A DNA stretch of 64,000 bases from a virus. Of the stretch, positions 33,923 to 42,177 are shown one piece after another. The stretch is from positions 1-64,000 of IMG/VR virus record IMGVR_UViG_3300021425_004462; one strand, given 5' to 3'. The notes beneath the pieces are model-generated. The model made no database searches. It saw only the letters and a list, made by a program, of their open reading frames with translations, and had not been told where the DNA came from. The position numbers and the translations under genes are program-made. Numbering within the stretch: the first letter of the stretch is position 1; every line of letters begins with the position of its first letter.

Positions 33923-35215
33923 TTACCCTAAAATGTCTAATAGAGGCTCTCCCTTGTGTGCTATAGTAAAAGGTCTTCCTGAGGGAGAGTATTGGTAGTC
34001 ATTTAATGGTAAACCCAAAGTGTGTGCAATTGTCGCATTTAAGTCTTCTGGTTTAATAGGTTTGCCTTCTGTAGGAGTTCGACCCGTTTTGTCGGTCTCT
34101 CCATAAGTCATTCCACCTTTAATTCCTCCTCCTGCTAAAAAAGCTGTAAAGCAATAAGGCCAGTGATCTCTTCCGTCTCTTCCGTTAATATTTGGAGTTC
34201 TTCCGAATTCAGAAGTTAAAACTACCAAGGTATCGGAAAGCATACCTCTTCGATTTAAATCAATTAGCAGACCACTTAATGCGTGATCAATATCGGTGCA
34301 ATTTGCTGCTACTCTGTCAAAGTTATTATCGTGCGTATCCCATCCTCCCCTTGTTACTTCAACATATCTTACGCCATGCTCTACAAGCCTTCTTGCTAAT
34401 AAGCATCCTTTTGCAAAATTAGTTTGCCCATAAAGATTACTTGTTGACTCAGGCTCTTTTGTGATATCAAAAGCGTTTAAATCATTACTGTTCATTAATT
34501 TAATTGCATCTTTATATAAGTCAGAATAAGCTCTTACTTTTTTCTGTGGAAACTGAGTAGAGAAATTTTCATTTAAAGCTTCTGCAATAGATATTCTACT
34601 TTGGAAATGTTCATGATCCAAGTATGAGGCCATTTTACTATTAGCTAATCCTGAGCTTGGATTATTAATTGGCAATGCTCCATATTTAGATTCTAAAAAA
34701 CCAGCGCCGCCTCCGCCGCCACCTATTTTAACATTGCTGGGTATTGTTCTGTTGATTGAGCCAGAAAGTTTAGATACCCAGCTACCAAATGTAGGGTGAA
34801 CAATTGTACCTCTTTTAAGATAGCTTGTGTGCATTAAATAACTGGCTTGCTCATGCGCTCCTTGGCTTGTGTTCATTGTTTTAATTATTGCTGCATGATG
34901 CATAAGCTCGGCAGTTTTTGGCAAGTTTTCAGAAAGAATTACTCCATCTGCGCTTGTTGGTATAGATTTGGTGGGACCTTGAATATCTGGAGCGTCTGGC
35001 TTTGGTCCAAATGTATCAAGGTGAGACATAGCTCCTCCCATATTTAAATAAATTACGTGCCTTGCTGTAGGAACTCTTGCTCCTGGATTTAGCGCACTAA
35101 CACTATTATGTATATATGCTCCTGCCATTGGCATAAGTCCTACCCCAAAACATGCTTTTGCGGCATGAGCTATAAATTCTCTTCTTCCTAGTTCATCTAT
35201 TGTATTAAAGTTCAT
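33923..35215 (-). CDS. DUF1501 family protein (PVC-type)
   Basis: A 430-residue protein of the DUF1501 family (sulfatase/alkaline phosphatase-like fold). It has a Tat-like signal GRREFIAHAAKACFGVG (about residues 10-26), then RHVIYLNMGGAMSHLDTFGPK, QGAHEQASYLMHTSY, GGWDTHDNNFDRV, VVLTSEFGRTP and GRDHWPYCFTAFLAGGG, the metal-site-like segments of the family. In Planctomycetota and Verrucomicrobiota such genes usually pair with DUF1549/DUF1553 genes, as here (35631-37901), and are thought to act in the periplasm. The enzymatic role is unknown. Cargo from a PVC host. Confidence 0.9.
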   Translation of the reverse strand: MNFNTIDELGRREFIAHAAKACFGVGLMPMAGAYIHNSVSALNPGARVPTARHVIYLNMGGAMSHLDTFGPKPDAPDIQGPTKSIPTSADGVILSENLPKTAELMHHAAIIKTMNTSQGAHEQASYLMHTSYLKRGTIVHPTFGSWVSKLSGSINRTIPSNVKIGGGGGGAGFLESKYGALPINNPSSGLANSKMASYLDHEHFQSRISIAEALNENFSTQFPQKKVRAYSDLYKDAIKLMNSNDLNAFDITKEPESTSNLYGQTNFAKGCLLARRLVEHGVRYVEVTRGGWDTHDNNFDRVAANCTDIDHALSGLLIDLNRRGMLSDTLVVLTSEFGRTPNINGRDGRDHWPYCFTAFLAGGGIKGGMTYGETDKTGRTPTEGKPIKPEDLNATIAHTLGLPLNDYQYSPSGRPFTIAHKGEPLLDILG

Positions 35216-35230
35216 AATAGATTATTACAC
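35216..35230 (-). promoter_or_regulatory. Class B promoter-like motif before DUF1501
   Basis: Minus strand gtgTAATAAtctattATG, hexamer ending six bases before the ATG at 35215. A TTGACT lies 15 bp upstream of the hexamer, so it could also work weakly as class A. Confidence 0.65.
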
Positions 35231-35234
35231 AATT

Positions 35235-35263
35235 TTGAGAAAAGTCAACACAAAGTGTATGAT
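35235..35263 (+). promoter_or_regulatory. Class A promoter, hybrid with GTG element
   Basis: TTGAGA (35235-35240), 17-bp spacer, TATGAT (35258-35263) preceded by GTG; the GTG start at 35269 begins five bases later. It overlaps the divergent DUF1501 promoter region. Confidence 0.6.
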
Positions 35264-35268
35264 ATATT

Positions 35269-35655
35269 GTGCAGTTTTTATTACTTATCTTCTTAACTTG
35301 CAGTATTTTATGCGCTAAATTACAGATTAAAGATTATTTGGATGATTGCGATTGGTGCAAGAATCAGCTTAAAAGCACTCAACCTTTAGATATTGGTGAA
35401 TGGAGTATGAGATGCCAAAAAAAGCCGAAACCAATATGGTTTAATTATAGAAATATAGGCAGAGTCTATGGAACTTATAAAGAAAAAACTTCTATGTGTT
35501 GGATTTATTCTGAGAAATTAGGCTGGATATATAACACTCCTCAATACAAAGATTATATTTATACTCACAAACTTGGATGGATATATATAAAAGATGGTAA
35601 GGTTTATGTTTTTAAAAAGAAAAAGTGGGATTATTTTACAAATATAAATTCATGA
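35269..35655 (+). CDS. Small secreted Trp/Tyr-repeat protein
   Basis: A 128-residue protein with GTG start and a signal peptide (LLLIFLTCSILCA, residues 3-15). The mature part has repeated Trp/Tyr units: MCWIYSEKLGWIYNT, YIYTHKLGWIYIKDG, then VFKKKKWDYF, like the C-terminal domain of the M64 peptidase at 9131-10489. I recall such GW-Y repeats from verrucomicrobial surface proteins. It sits on the opposite strand between the DUF1501 and DUF1549/1553 genes and overlaps the latter by 25 bases at its 3' end. Confidence 0.6.
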   Translation: MQFLLLIFLTCSILCAKLQIKDYLDDCDWCKNQLKSTQPLDIGEWSMRCQKKPKPIWFNYRNIGRVYGTYKEKTSMCWIYSEKLGWIYNTPQYKDYIYTHKLGWIYIKDGKVYVFKKKKWDYFTNINS

Positions 35656-37901
35656 GTGTTAATTAATGTCCATATTATTTCTTTGTATGCATCTTTAGTA
35701 TTTTTTATATTATCTGTAAAAATTTTAATTTCTTTAGTAGAAGGTTCTCTATTTAATATATATTTATATCCTATTGTAATTTTATCACTCAATGACTTTT
35801 GAGACTCTATTGCTTTTATAATTTCAAAGTTTTTATTTTTTAATAATCTAGTTTCAACAAATCCATTCAGGAGATTTAATACTTGTGTCGCAGAGGCACT
35901 TTTATTTGCGTTTTCTATCTGCTCCCTATCTGAACCACCAAACTCACGAATAAGGTGCCCTATGGGCGCAGGAGAGGGTAGTTCTGAGGCTCTAACTGAA
36001 TTGCGGTCTTTCACAAAGTTTTGCTTATACTCTTTTTTCTTATTTTCCATTTGAGATTTGAATTTATCAACACAAGACTCACAACAAAAAGCTACAGTTT
36101 CTCCGTTTTCATTTAGGGCTAATAATGTTGGGTCAATTGCTCTACCCGGTTTGATTGGACAGTCTGTGTTTATTGGCTTACTGAATTTAGACTTGCTTTG
36201 AGTTTTAGGTCTTTCAGTTTTGTTTATTTTTGCCATCAATTCTGAAAACAATTCTTCTCCTGTCATTTCTGAAAAATTTTGAAAATTTTGATATCCTTTT
36301 GTGTTTTGCTCTAATTTTCTAGAATCAACATTATTTACTGTCAAATTAACTAAAGAGTCCCAGATTTGCTCTCCACTCATTCTTTCAAGTATAGGTCCTT
36401 GATAGAAATATGGTACTGCATTTTTAGATTGATTTTCGCTGTCTGGGCCAGCTACAACCCATTTCACTTCTACAGGCATAGACTGATCTTTGTTGTCTTT
36501 AGGGATAACGTCTCTAACCACAGACTGACGCTGAAAAGTTTTTGTATTATATAATATTCTAAGAAATTCCTTAAGGTCATAATTTAATGCAACCATAACT
36601 TTTTCGAGATGAAGTTGAAGTTTTGGGTCCGTAGCTAATGTGTCGTCAAACATATTGTCTATGGGCTCAATTAATGCTAGTCCAAAAGCTTCTTTCCAGA
36701 GTCGATTGACAATGACTGCTGTAAATCTTGGGTTTGAATCTGAAGCTAGCCAGTTTGCATAAATTTCTCTAGATCCTGATTGAGGAGCTTTTGTTTTAAT
36801 ATCTATCTCTTCTCCAAAAATAGTTTTACCCATTAACGATTGGTTTGGTTTTGCGTTGTCGTATTGATAATCTTTCGGAAGATTTATCTTTCCATTACCC
36901 ATGCTGGCTAGTCCGGTTTGAAGAATATCTTGTATATCTCTCACGCCGTTTTGTAATTGCCTTGATTTTTGCGGCTCATCATTATTTTCTAACTTGCGTC
37001 TTTCATCTCTCGCTAATCTGTTTAATACGGTTAAATTTTCTGGACTTTTGGTTCTTAAGTTAGTTGAGCCACTCGTAAAAGCTGCCATTTCATAAAATTG
37101 CTTTTGAGTCCATCGATCAAATGGATGATCGTGGCACTGGGCACATTCTAAGCTAGTACCTAAAAATACTCTAACTGTATTTGCCATACTGTCTAATGGC
37201 ATGTTTACATCACGAGCAAAATAACTAACTCCTTCATTACCTTTGATCCATAATGGGCCAGAAGAAGAAAGCATCTCTCTCACCCATTCATCATAAGGCT
37301 TGTTGTTAGAGATGAAATCTTTGACATAATTTTTATATGGAACACCAGATATTCTATTATTTAATCTGTCTTTAATTCTTAATATATCTGCCCAGAAATT
37401 AAACCAATGACTTACATATCCTTCACTACCTAATAATTGATCAATTAGCTGCGATCTTTTGTTTTTATCTTTTCTATTTAAAAAAGTATCTACTTCTGTT
37501 AAAGATGGAGTTCTGCCTATAACCTTTAAGTATGATCTGCGTAAAAATGTAGCGTCGTCAACTTCTTTATTTGGTCGAAGATTATATCCTCTAAGTTTTG
37601 TTTCGATCAAGCTATCAATATAATTGGCATGAGTTTTTAAATCTTTCTCTGATAGCGGTTTTTTGAATTTAGGCAAAGCTTCGTGACTGGGCGGAAAGTT
37701 ATTTTTAATATAAGCTTGATTATCTTCTGTTAAAGAATCTATCGCTATTCTGAATAACTGTAAATCACTAGATCTTTTTATTAAAGCGTGGGTTGCATTC
37801 GCCTCAAGAATATCTCCTTTAAGATCTTTTCCGTTATTAAAATAAAGCGTATCGCCGAAGCAATAAATTGATGATAAGAATAATAAAATTAGTTTTTTCA
37901 T
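35631..37901 (-). CDS. DUF1549/DUF1553 (PSCyt2/PSD1) protein with metal-binding insert
   Basis: A 756-residue protein. Signal peptide at 1-16 (KKLILLFLSSIYCFG); I chose the ATG at 37901 for this reason, the longer frame running through a terminator. DUF1549 core: FLRRSYLKVIGRTP, WFNFWADILRIKD and the signature FLGTSLECAQCHDHPFDRW (about 247-265). DUF1553 follows: SREIYANWLASDSNPRFTAV, VNRLWKEAFG. An inserted TRASH/YHS-like metal site lies near residue 615-650 (DCPIKPGRAIDP, VAFCCESCVDKF). Such genes accompany DUF1501 genes in Planctomycetota and Verrucomicrobiota; the function is unknown but periplasmic. Confidence 0.88.
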   Translation of the reverse strand: MKKLILLFLSSIYCFGDTLYFNNGKDLKGDILEANATHALIKRSSDLQLFRIAIDSLTEDNQAYIKNNFPPSHEALPKFKKPLSEKDLKTHANYIDSLIETKLRGYNLRPNKEVDDATFLRRSYLKVIGRTPSLTEVDTFLNRKDKNKRSQLIDQLLGSEGYVSHWFNFWADILRIKDRLNNRISGVPYKNYVKDFISNNKPYDEWVREMLSSSGPLWIKGNEGVSYFARDVNMPLDSMANTVRVFLGTSLECAQCHDHPFDRWTQKQFYEMAAFTSGSTNLRTKSPENLTVLNRLARDERRKLENNDEPQKSRQLQNGVRDIQDILQTGLASMGNGKINLPKDYQYDNAKPNQSLMGKTIFGEEIDIKTKAPQSGSREIYANWLASDSNPRFTAVIVNRLWKEAFGLALIEPIDNMFDDTLATDPKLQLHLEKVMVALNYDLKEFLRILYNTKTFQRQSVVRDVIPKDNKDQSMPVEVKWVVAGPDSENQSKNAVPYFYQGPILERMSGEQIWDSLVNLTVNNVDSRKLEQNTKGYQNFQNFSEMTGEELFSELMAKINKTERPKTQSKSKFSKPINTDCPIKPGRAIDPTLLALNENGETVAFCCESCVDKFKSQMENKKKEYKQNFVKDRNSVRASELPSPAPIGHLIREFGGSDREQIENANKSASATQVLNLLNGFVETRLLKNKNFEIIKAIESQKSLSDKITIGYKYILNREPSTKEIKIFTDNIKNTKDAYKEIIWTLINTHEFIFVK

Positions 37902-37924
37902 TGTAGGATTATAATATTTATAAA

Positions 37925-37936
37925 CTATAATTACAC
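37925..37936 (-). promoter_or_regulatory. Class B motif abutting a terminator, before DUF1549/1553
   Basis: Minus strand gtgTAATTATAG begins directly after the T-tract of the terminator. The ATG at 37901 is farther off, and a second AT-rich TATAAATA lies between, so which element is used is uncertain. Confidence 0.45.
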
Positions 37937-37962
37937 AAAAAAGCCACCCATTTCTGGGTGGC
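37937..37962 (-). terminator. Rho-independent terminator of the outer-membrane barrel gene
   Basis: Eight-base-pair perfect stem gccaccca / tgggtggc with a four-base loop; on the minus strand six T follow. It lies 24 bases after the barrel gene stop. Confidence 0.9.
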
Positions 37963-37986
37963 GATATGGAACGTTTATTAGATTTC

Positions 37987-38637
37987 TTAAAAAGAAAAAC
38001 TAAGTCCTGCAGACAATAAATCTTCTCCGTCCATAGATTCAGAGTCGACTCTAGCATATCCTACAGAAGCTTCGATAGAATCAGTTAGATCTTTTGAAAG
38101 AATCGCTCCGACTTGATAGTAATCGTTGTTTTGAAGATCATACCTATCTGCATTACCAACTGATCCGCCCACAGTTAGGTTTGCGAATTGCAAATTAAAA
38201 CCATGAGATACCCCTCCTTCGAATACATAGTTATTATCACTAGTATCTCTTTGAATTAATACATAAGGCGACAATGCAGTATTCAAGCTCAATCTCACAA
38301 CTGCATCAAGTTGGCTTTTACCGTTTACAGCTTCTTCATGCTCAAAGCCTACATAAGCTTTGAGTAGATCTGTAAATTTAGAAGAAGCTCCTACAGAAAA
38401 AATATAAACACTTTGTCCATCAGAGAGTTCATCGAAAGAAGACGCCGAACCCTCAAGGGTTAAGCTTTCAATTTCTTGACTATAACCCACCGAAGCAGAA
38501 AGATTTTCTTCTGTCAATAAGGAGCCTTTGTTGAATGTATCAGTTCCGTATTCAAGAGATACAGAACCTGATCCAGCATAAGCCGCGTTAATAATAAGCG
38601 CCGTAATGGCAGTAAGGGTAATTAATAATTTTTTCAT
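37987..38637 (-). CDS. Outer-membrane beta-barrel protein
   Basis: A 216-residue protein with a Sec signal peptide (residues 1-21, ending AAYA). The mature part consists of alternating amphipathic strands separated by Asp/Ser-rich turns, at a length suiting an 8-10-strand barrel, and ends in LSAGLSFSF, whose terminal Phe and alternating pattern form a BAM insertion signal. It is probably placed in the host outer membrane, where it might block superinfection, alter uptake or replace a host porin. It has its own class A promoter and terminator, so it is expressed as a single gene. Confidence 0.75.
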   Translation of the reverse strand: MKKLLITLTAITALIINAAYAGSGSVSLEYGTDTFNKGSLLTEENLSASVGYSQEIESLTLEGSASSFDELSDGQSVYIFSVGASSKFTDLLKAYVGFEHEEAVNGKSQLDAVVRLSLNTALSPYVLIQRDTSDNNYVFEGGVSHGFNLQFANLTVGGSVGNADRYDLQNNDYYQVGAILSKDLTDSIEASVGYARVDSESMDGEDLLSAGLSFSF

Positions 38638-38649
38638 AATTAAAGTAGG

Positions 38650-38677
38650 ATTATATATTATATATCAAAAAAGTCAA
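38650..38677 (-). promoter_or_regulatory. Class A promoter of the outer-membrane barrel gene
   Basis: Minus strand TTGACT (38677-38672), 16-bp spacer, TATAAT (38655-38650), with the ATG 12 bases further at 38637. The -35 overlaps the 3' end of the HSP20 gene. Confidence 0.78.
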
Positions 38678-39126
38678 TCAATTTTTATTTTATTTAGAGA
38701 TTTTCCTTTTCTGCGAGGTATTGTGATTTCTAATATACCATTATTCATAGAGGCAGATATTTTATCAGAATCTAATTCTGATGTGAGCTTGAATGTATTC
38801 TTGAATCCATCTTTAAAGATTTGTTGCTGAATGTACTCTCCTTCAATAGATTCTTCTTTTGGGGTTTTATAAGAAACAGAAAGCTTTCCGTTGTCGCATT
38901 CGATGTTGATATCTTCCTTGGGTATTCCTGGAGTTAGTAGTTCTATTATGGTTTCTTTTTCTCGCGCTATAACATTAGCTTGAACTGGGTAATCATCTAG
39001 CTCATTGAAATAATTTGTTTCTTCAGGTAGTGAGAAATTAAGGAATAAATCATTTAATAGATTATTCATTGTTGTTTTTGTTTTACTTGAATCTGGTCTG
39101 TAATTTTTTTTGAAGTAATATGACAT
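38674..39126 (-). CDS. Small heat-shock protein (HSP20/alpha-crystallin)
   Basis: A 150-residue chaperone. The variable N-terminus is followed by the alpha-crystallin domain (about residues 47-135): VQANVIAREKETIIELLTPG, EDINIECDNGKLSVSY, and the consensus MNNGILEITIPRRKG near the C-terminus. It holds unfolding proteins without ATP. It is common in large marine phages of the T4 type. It lies 37 bases upstream of the outer-membrane protein gene, which has its own promoter. An AT-rich region precedes the ATG, with no clear class A or B site. Confidence 0.93.
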   Translation of the reverse strand: MSYYFKKNYRPDSSKTKTTMNNLLNDLFLNFSLPEETNYFNELDDYPVQANVIAREKETIIELLTPGIPKEDINIECDNGKLSVSYKTPKEESIEGEYIQQQIFKDGFKNTFKLTSELDSDKISASMNNGILEITIPRRKGKSLNKIKID

Positions 39127-39184
39127 AATTATATATTGTTGAGGGTTAAAATATTATAACCTATATTTGCAAAAGTTATGCCAA

Positions 39185-39781
39185 TTATTTTTTAAAAAGA
39201 AAGTTTCTCCATTCTGGACGCTCTGATTGGAACGGATGAAAGAATGGATACGGATAAGAAGGCTTTAAATCCTCACCTTTATAGTTTTTGTAAGGATATA
39301 TGGCAGCTTTTTTTGAGTTGCAGGGTTGGCAAGTTAATGTGACATTATGACTCTCTTTTGTGCCACCTTTACTTTTTGGATAAATATGTTCTATTGTTGT
39401 ATCTTTTATATCAAACTTATCTCCACAAATTTGACATCTACCTTTATATCTTTTATGTAAATATCTTAAATTAGGTTTTTCTTTTGTTTGGTATACCCAT
39501 TTTGCGGTAGTGAGTAATATAGTGGGTACGGGGTATAGTTTGTTCGATGAAGACATAAATGGCTGATTCTTGTAATAAGAAGCTCGCTCTTCATCTATCC
39601 ACTCTTCCCAAAATAACGGCTCTCCTGATTGAGATAAAACTTTAACTGAAGAATTTTTATCAAAAACAGAGCCGCAAGATATTAATTTCCTAATACCTTC
39701 TTTCGCTGTAGTGATATTGATTGGAGTCCAGAAGTGAGAGAGTATTAATACTACTCTATCTTTTCCTTGTATGAGATCCAA
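39185..39781 (-). CDS. HNH endonuclease
   Basis: A 198-residue protein. The HNH domain occupies the C-terminal half: RCQICGDKFD, TTIEHIYPKSKGG, HNVTLTCQPCNSKKA, with two CxxC zinc pairs and the E-H...H-N-V active-site pattern. The N-terminal part is unassigned. The start appears to be TTG 39781, two bases after the previous stop; no ATG occurs before residue ~77. It may be a free-standing homing-type nuclease or a packaging-related HNH protein. Confidence 0.82.
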   Translation of the reverse strand: MDLIQGKDRVVLILSHFWTPINITTAKEGIRKLISCGSVFDKNSSVKVLSQSGEPLFWEEWIDEERASYYKNQPFMSSSNKLYPVPTILLTTAKWVYQTKEKPNLRYLHKRYKGRCQICGDKFDIKDTTIEHIYPKSKGGTKESHNVTLTCQPCNSKKAAIYPYKNYKGEDLKPSYPYPFFHPFQSERPEWRNFLFKK

Positions 39782-39783
39782 TA

Positions 39784-41211
39784 TTATTTATTTTCGTGGT
39801 GTCCGCCTTTAGAGGATTTGGGCTTTTCATGGGTGTAGCCCATTTTTTTCATCTTAAGGTGATCTTCTAAAGTTTTGGCTTTATAGCCTTTTCCTGTCTT
39901 GGGGTCATACATCATATGGGGTTCAAAATCTTCTTTGGCATAATCTTTTTTCATTTTTTTAGATTGAGCTTTTTTAATTGCTTCTTTTGAAGGATAGTCT
40001 TTATCTCCTGGCTTCGCAGGTTTATAGTTTTTGCCCATTCTTTTTTTCTTTTTTTGAATGTTTTCCCAAAGTCCTGCATCAGAAGTTTTTTCTTGTTTTT
40101 TAAGAATTGCGTCTTGTAATGGCTTGGGTAATTTTTTTTGCTTTTCTGTTAGGCCCGCTTCTCCTTTTTCATATAAAGAGCTTTTCATTTTATCGTATTG
40201 CATGGCACATGTAGCATATGTTTTATCTTTATCCATTCCTGCTGTATTGACTAAATCCTTATCGTAGCTCGCACAATGATCCATGAATGGTTTTTTCATA
40301 TAATCTTCAGCGGCTTCAGAAGATTCTTGAGGCGCTTCTGACTTTTCTTCTTCTCCTTTAGTCATTTTAGTAACACTTTTTTTACTCCACATTTTACAGC
40401 TCCAATAGCGGGCTTTTGTTTTTGGCCCAGGGTTTTCGCAGTTGTGGCGAGCTCTAAAATTCTTGCGACGACCAGGGTCATCACGTTTGATTTCCATATT
40501 TGGATCACCAAAATTTACTTTAACAACATTTCCTTTTTCGTTTTTAACGTAAACAGAAAACTTTTTTGGACCTTTGGGTGTTCTAAAAGGTTTGTTTAGT
40601 TTTTTTCCTTTATTCGATTCTGCCGCCCAACTTTCTTCGCTCACATACTCTTCGAAGCCTAGCTCATCAACATCAATAAAAATTGTACTCCACATTTCAT
40701 CTGTAAACTCCGGATCTTCTTGAAGCTGGTGGTTATAAATATCTAACTTCGCTTCAATGAAATCTTCTTCTGTGAAAAAGTTTTCTTCTCGCACTCCATC
40801 ATCAATAAGAACGTTCGCAGAAGCTTTAGCAATATCTTGATCAGCTTTCCTGTAGGAGTCTTTTACTTTGCCGCCTCTCACCATTTTTAAAAATGTATTT
40901 ACTCGAGCCATGGCCCATTGACCTCTACTTTTGCCTGGTCTATGGCTGGATGAAAATGCTCCTGCCCCTCTGCGATAAACTTTCTTTAATTGTGAAAGCG
41001 TAACCTTTTTGCTGTATTTTGAATTATGTTCTTTAACTTTTGATTTGAGAGACTCTAATACTTTTTCTGAAAAGGTAATTTTTCCGCCTTTTTCTCCTGC
41101 GCTTCCTGGCTTATTTTTATCTGAGCCTTTGCGTTTTTCTGATTTTTTTGCGGGTGTTTGCGCTGAACTCTTTGGTCCAGGACGTTTAGCTGAGTGAGAT
41201 TCGTTTTCCAT
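39784..41211 (-). CDS. Basic phage protein with DUF5824-like and paired-Cys modules
   Basis: A 475-residue, Lys-rich protein. After a disordered basic start come VTLSQLKKVYRRGAGAFSSS and RPGKSRGQWAMARVNTFL, a module I recognise from phage proteins as DUF5824-like. In the centre lie GDPNMEIKRDDPGRRKNFRA and KARYWSCKMW, another motif common in large-phage head proteins. Next is the paired-Cys module (FMDHCASYDKDL, then YATCAMQYDK). The C-terminus is a basic tail. It probably binds DNA and may be packaged in the head core. Its class B motif includes the stop codon of the upstream fcl gene. Confidence 0.65.
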   Translation of the reverse strand: MENESHSAKRPGPKSSAQTPAKKSEKRKGSDKNKPGSAGEKGGKITFSEKVLESLKSKVKEHNSKYSKKVTLSQLKKVYRRGAGAFSSSHRPGKSRGQWAMARVNTFLKMVRGGKVKDSYRKADQDIAKASANVLIDDGVREENFFTEEDFIEAKLDIYNHQLQEDPEFTDEMWSTIFIDVDELGFEEYVSEESWAAESNKGKKLNKPFRTPKGPKKFSVYVKNEKGNVVKVNFGDPNMEIKRDDPGRRKNFRARHNCENPGPKTKARYWSCKMWSKKSVTKMTKGEEEKSEAPQESSEAAEDYMKKPFMDHCASYDKDLVNTAGMDKDKTYATCAMQYDKMKSSLYEKGEAGLTEKQKKLPKPLQDAILKKQEKTSDAGLWENIQKKKKRMGKNYKPAKPGDKDYPSKEAIKKAQSKKMKKDYAKEDFEPHMMYDPKTGKGYKAKTLEDHLKMKKMGYTHEKPKSSKGGHHENK

Positions 41212-41226
41212 ATTTATTTATTACAC
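41212..41226 (-). promoter_or_regulatory. Class B promoter-like motif built on the fcl stop
   Basis: Minus strand gtgTAATAAataaatATG: hexamer six bases before the ATG at 41211. The GTG is the last codon of fcl and TAA its stop. Confidence 0.65.
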
Positions 41227-42177
41227 AAATTTTTCTTTATTTTCTATGTACCATGAGTATGTTTTTTTGATTCCGTCTCTGAGTGATGTTGCAGGCTTGT
41301 ATCCCATTTTTAATAATTTATTATTGTCCATTTTTTTGCGATAAGTTCCATCTGGTTTAGATGAGTCGAATAATATATCTCCTTTATAGTTAACTATATC
41401 TTGTATTATATTAGTTAATTCAAGAATAGAAACTTCATCTTCAGAGCCGCAATTAATATGAGAAATTTTTTGATCATATATGTCTTTAGCCTCGACATTT
41501 TCTAAGCAATATTTTAATGCATCAGCTAAATCATCGACGTATAAAAATTCACGCAAGGGCTTTCCTGTGCCCCATACTTCGATATTCTTTTCGTTATTTT
41601 CTTTTGCTTCGTGAACTTTTCTGATGAGAGCTGGTAGCACATGAGAGCTTTTTAAATCAAAGTTATCTCTAGGGCCATACATATTGCAAGGCATAACTGA
41701 ATAAAAATTATTTTTATATTGATCATAGAAGCTTTCGCATAATTTGATTGCTGCTATTTTTGCAATTGCATATGGTTCATTGGTTTTCTCTAACACATCG
41801 GTTAGAAGGCTATCTTCTGTGATTGGTATTTTTGCATCTCTAGGGTATATGCAAGAGCTGCCGAGATTTATAAGTTTGTGAACATTATACACATGGGAAG
41901 CGTGAATTAAATTACTTGCTATCTGCAGGTTTTGATATATAAAATCTGCACGGTAGATATTGTTTGCAAGAATTCCTCCGACTTTTGCTGCACAAATTAT
42001 GACTACATCAGGCCTTTCTTGCCCAAAGAATTTATTAACTTCTGCTTGATTGGTTAGATCTAATTCCTTTCGGGTTTTGGTTAATAAATTTTTATAACTA
42101 TTTTTAGTAAGATTATCTAGAACCGCAGACCCTACCATTCCGTTGTGCCCGGCAATGAAGATTTTTTTATTATTCAT
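41221..42177 (-). CDS. fcl: GDP-L-fucose synthase
   Basis: A 318-residue short-chain-dehydrogenase enzyme (epimerase/reductase) that converts GDP-4-keto-6-deoxymannose to GDP-L-fucose with NADPH. Rossmann motif GHNGMVGSAV (residues ~9-18), catalytic Ser in NLGSSCIYP, YAIAK (Tyr-x3-Lys), then NMYGPRDNFD and the GKPLREFLYVDDLADA segment typical of the family. It completes the pathway begun by gmd, with which it overlaps by four bases (ATGA). The fucose donor probably feeds the glycosyltransferases at 57-63 kb. Confidence 0.95.
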   Translation of the reverse strand: MNNKKIFIAGHNGMVGSAVLDNLTKNSYKNLLTKTRKELDLTNQAEVNKFFGQERPDVVIICAAKVGGILANNIYRADFIYQNLQIASNLIHASHVYNVHKLINLGSSCIYPRDAKIPITEDSLLTDVLEKTNEPYAIAKIAAIKLCESFYDQYKNNFYSVMPCNMYGPRDNFDLKSSHVLPALIRKVHEAKENNEKNIEVWGTGKPLREFLYVDDLADALKYCLENVEAKDIYDQKISHINCGSEDEVSILELTNIIQDIVNYKGDILFDSSKPDGTYRKKMDNNKLLKMGYKPATSLRDGIKKTYSWYIENKEKFV

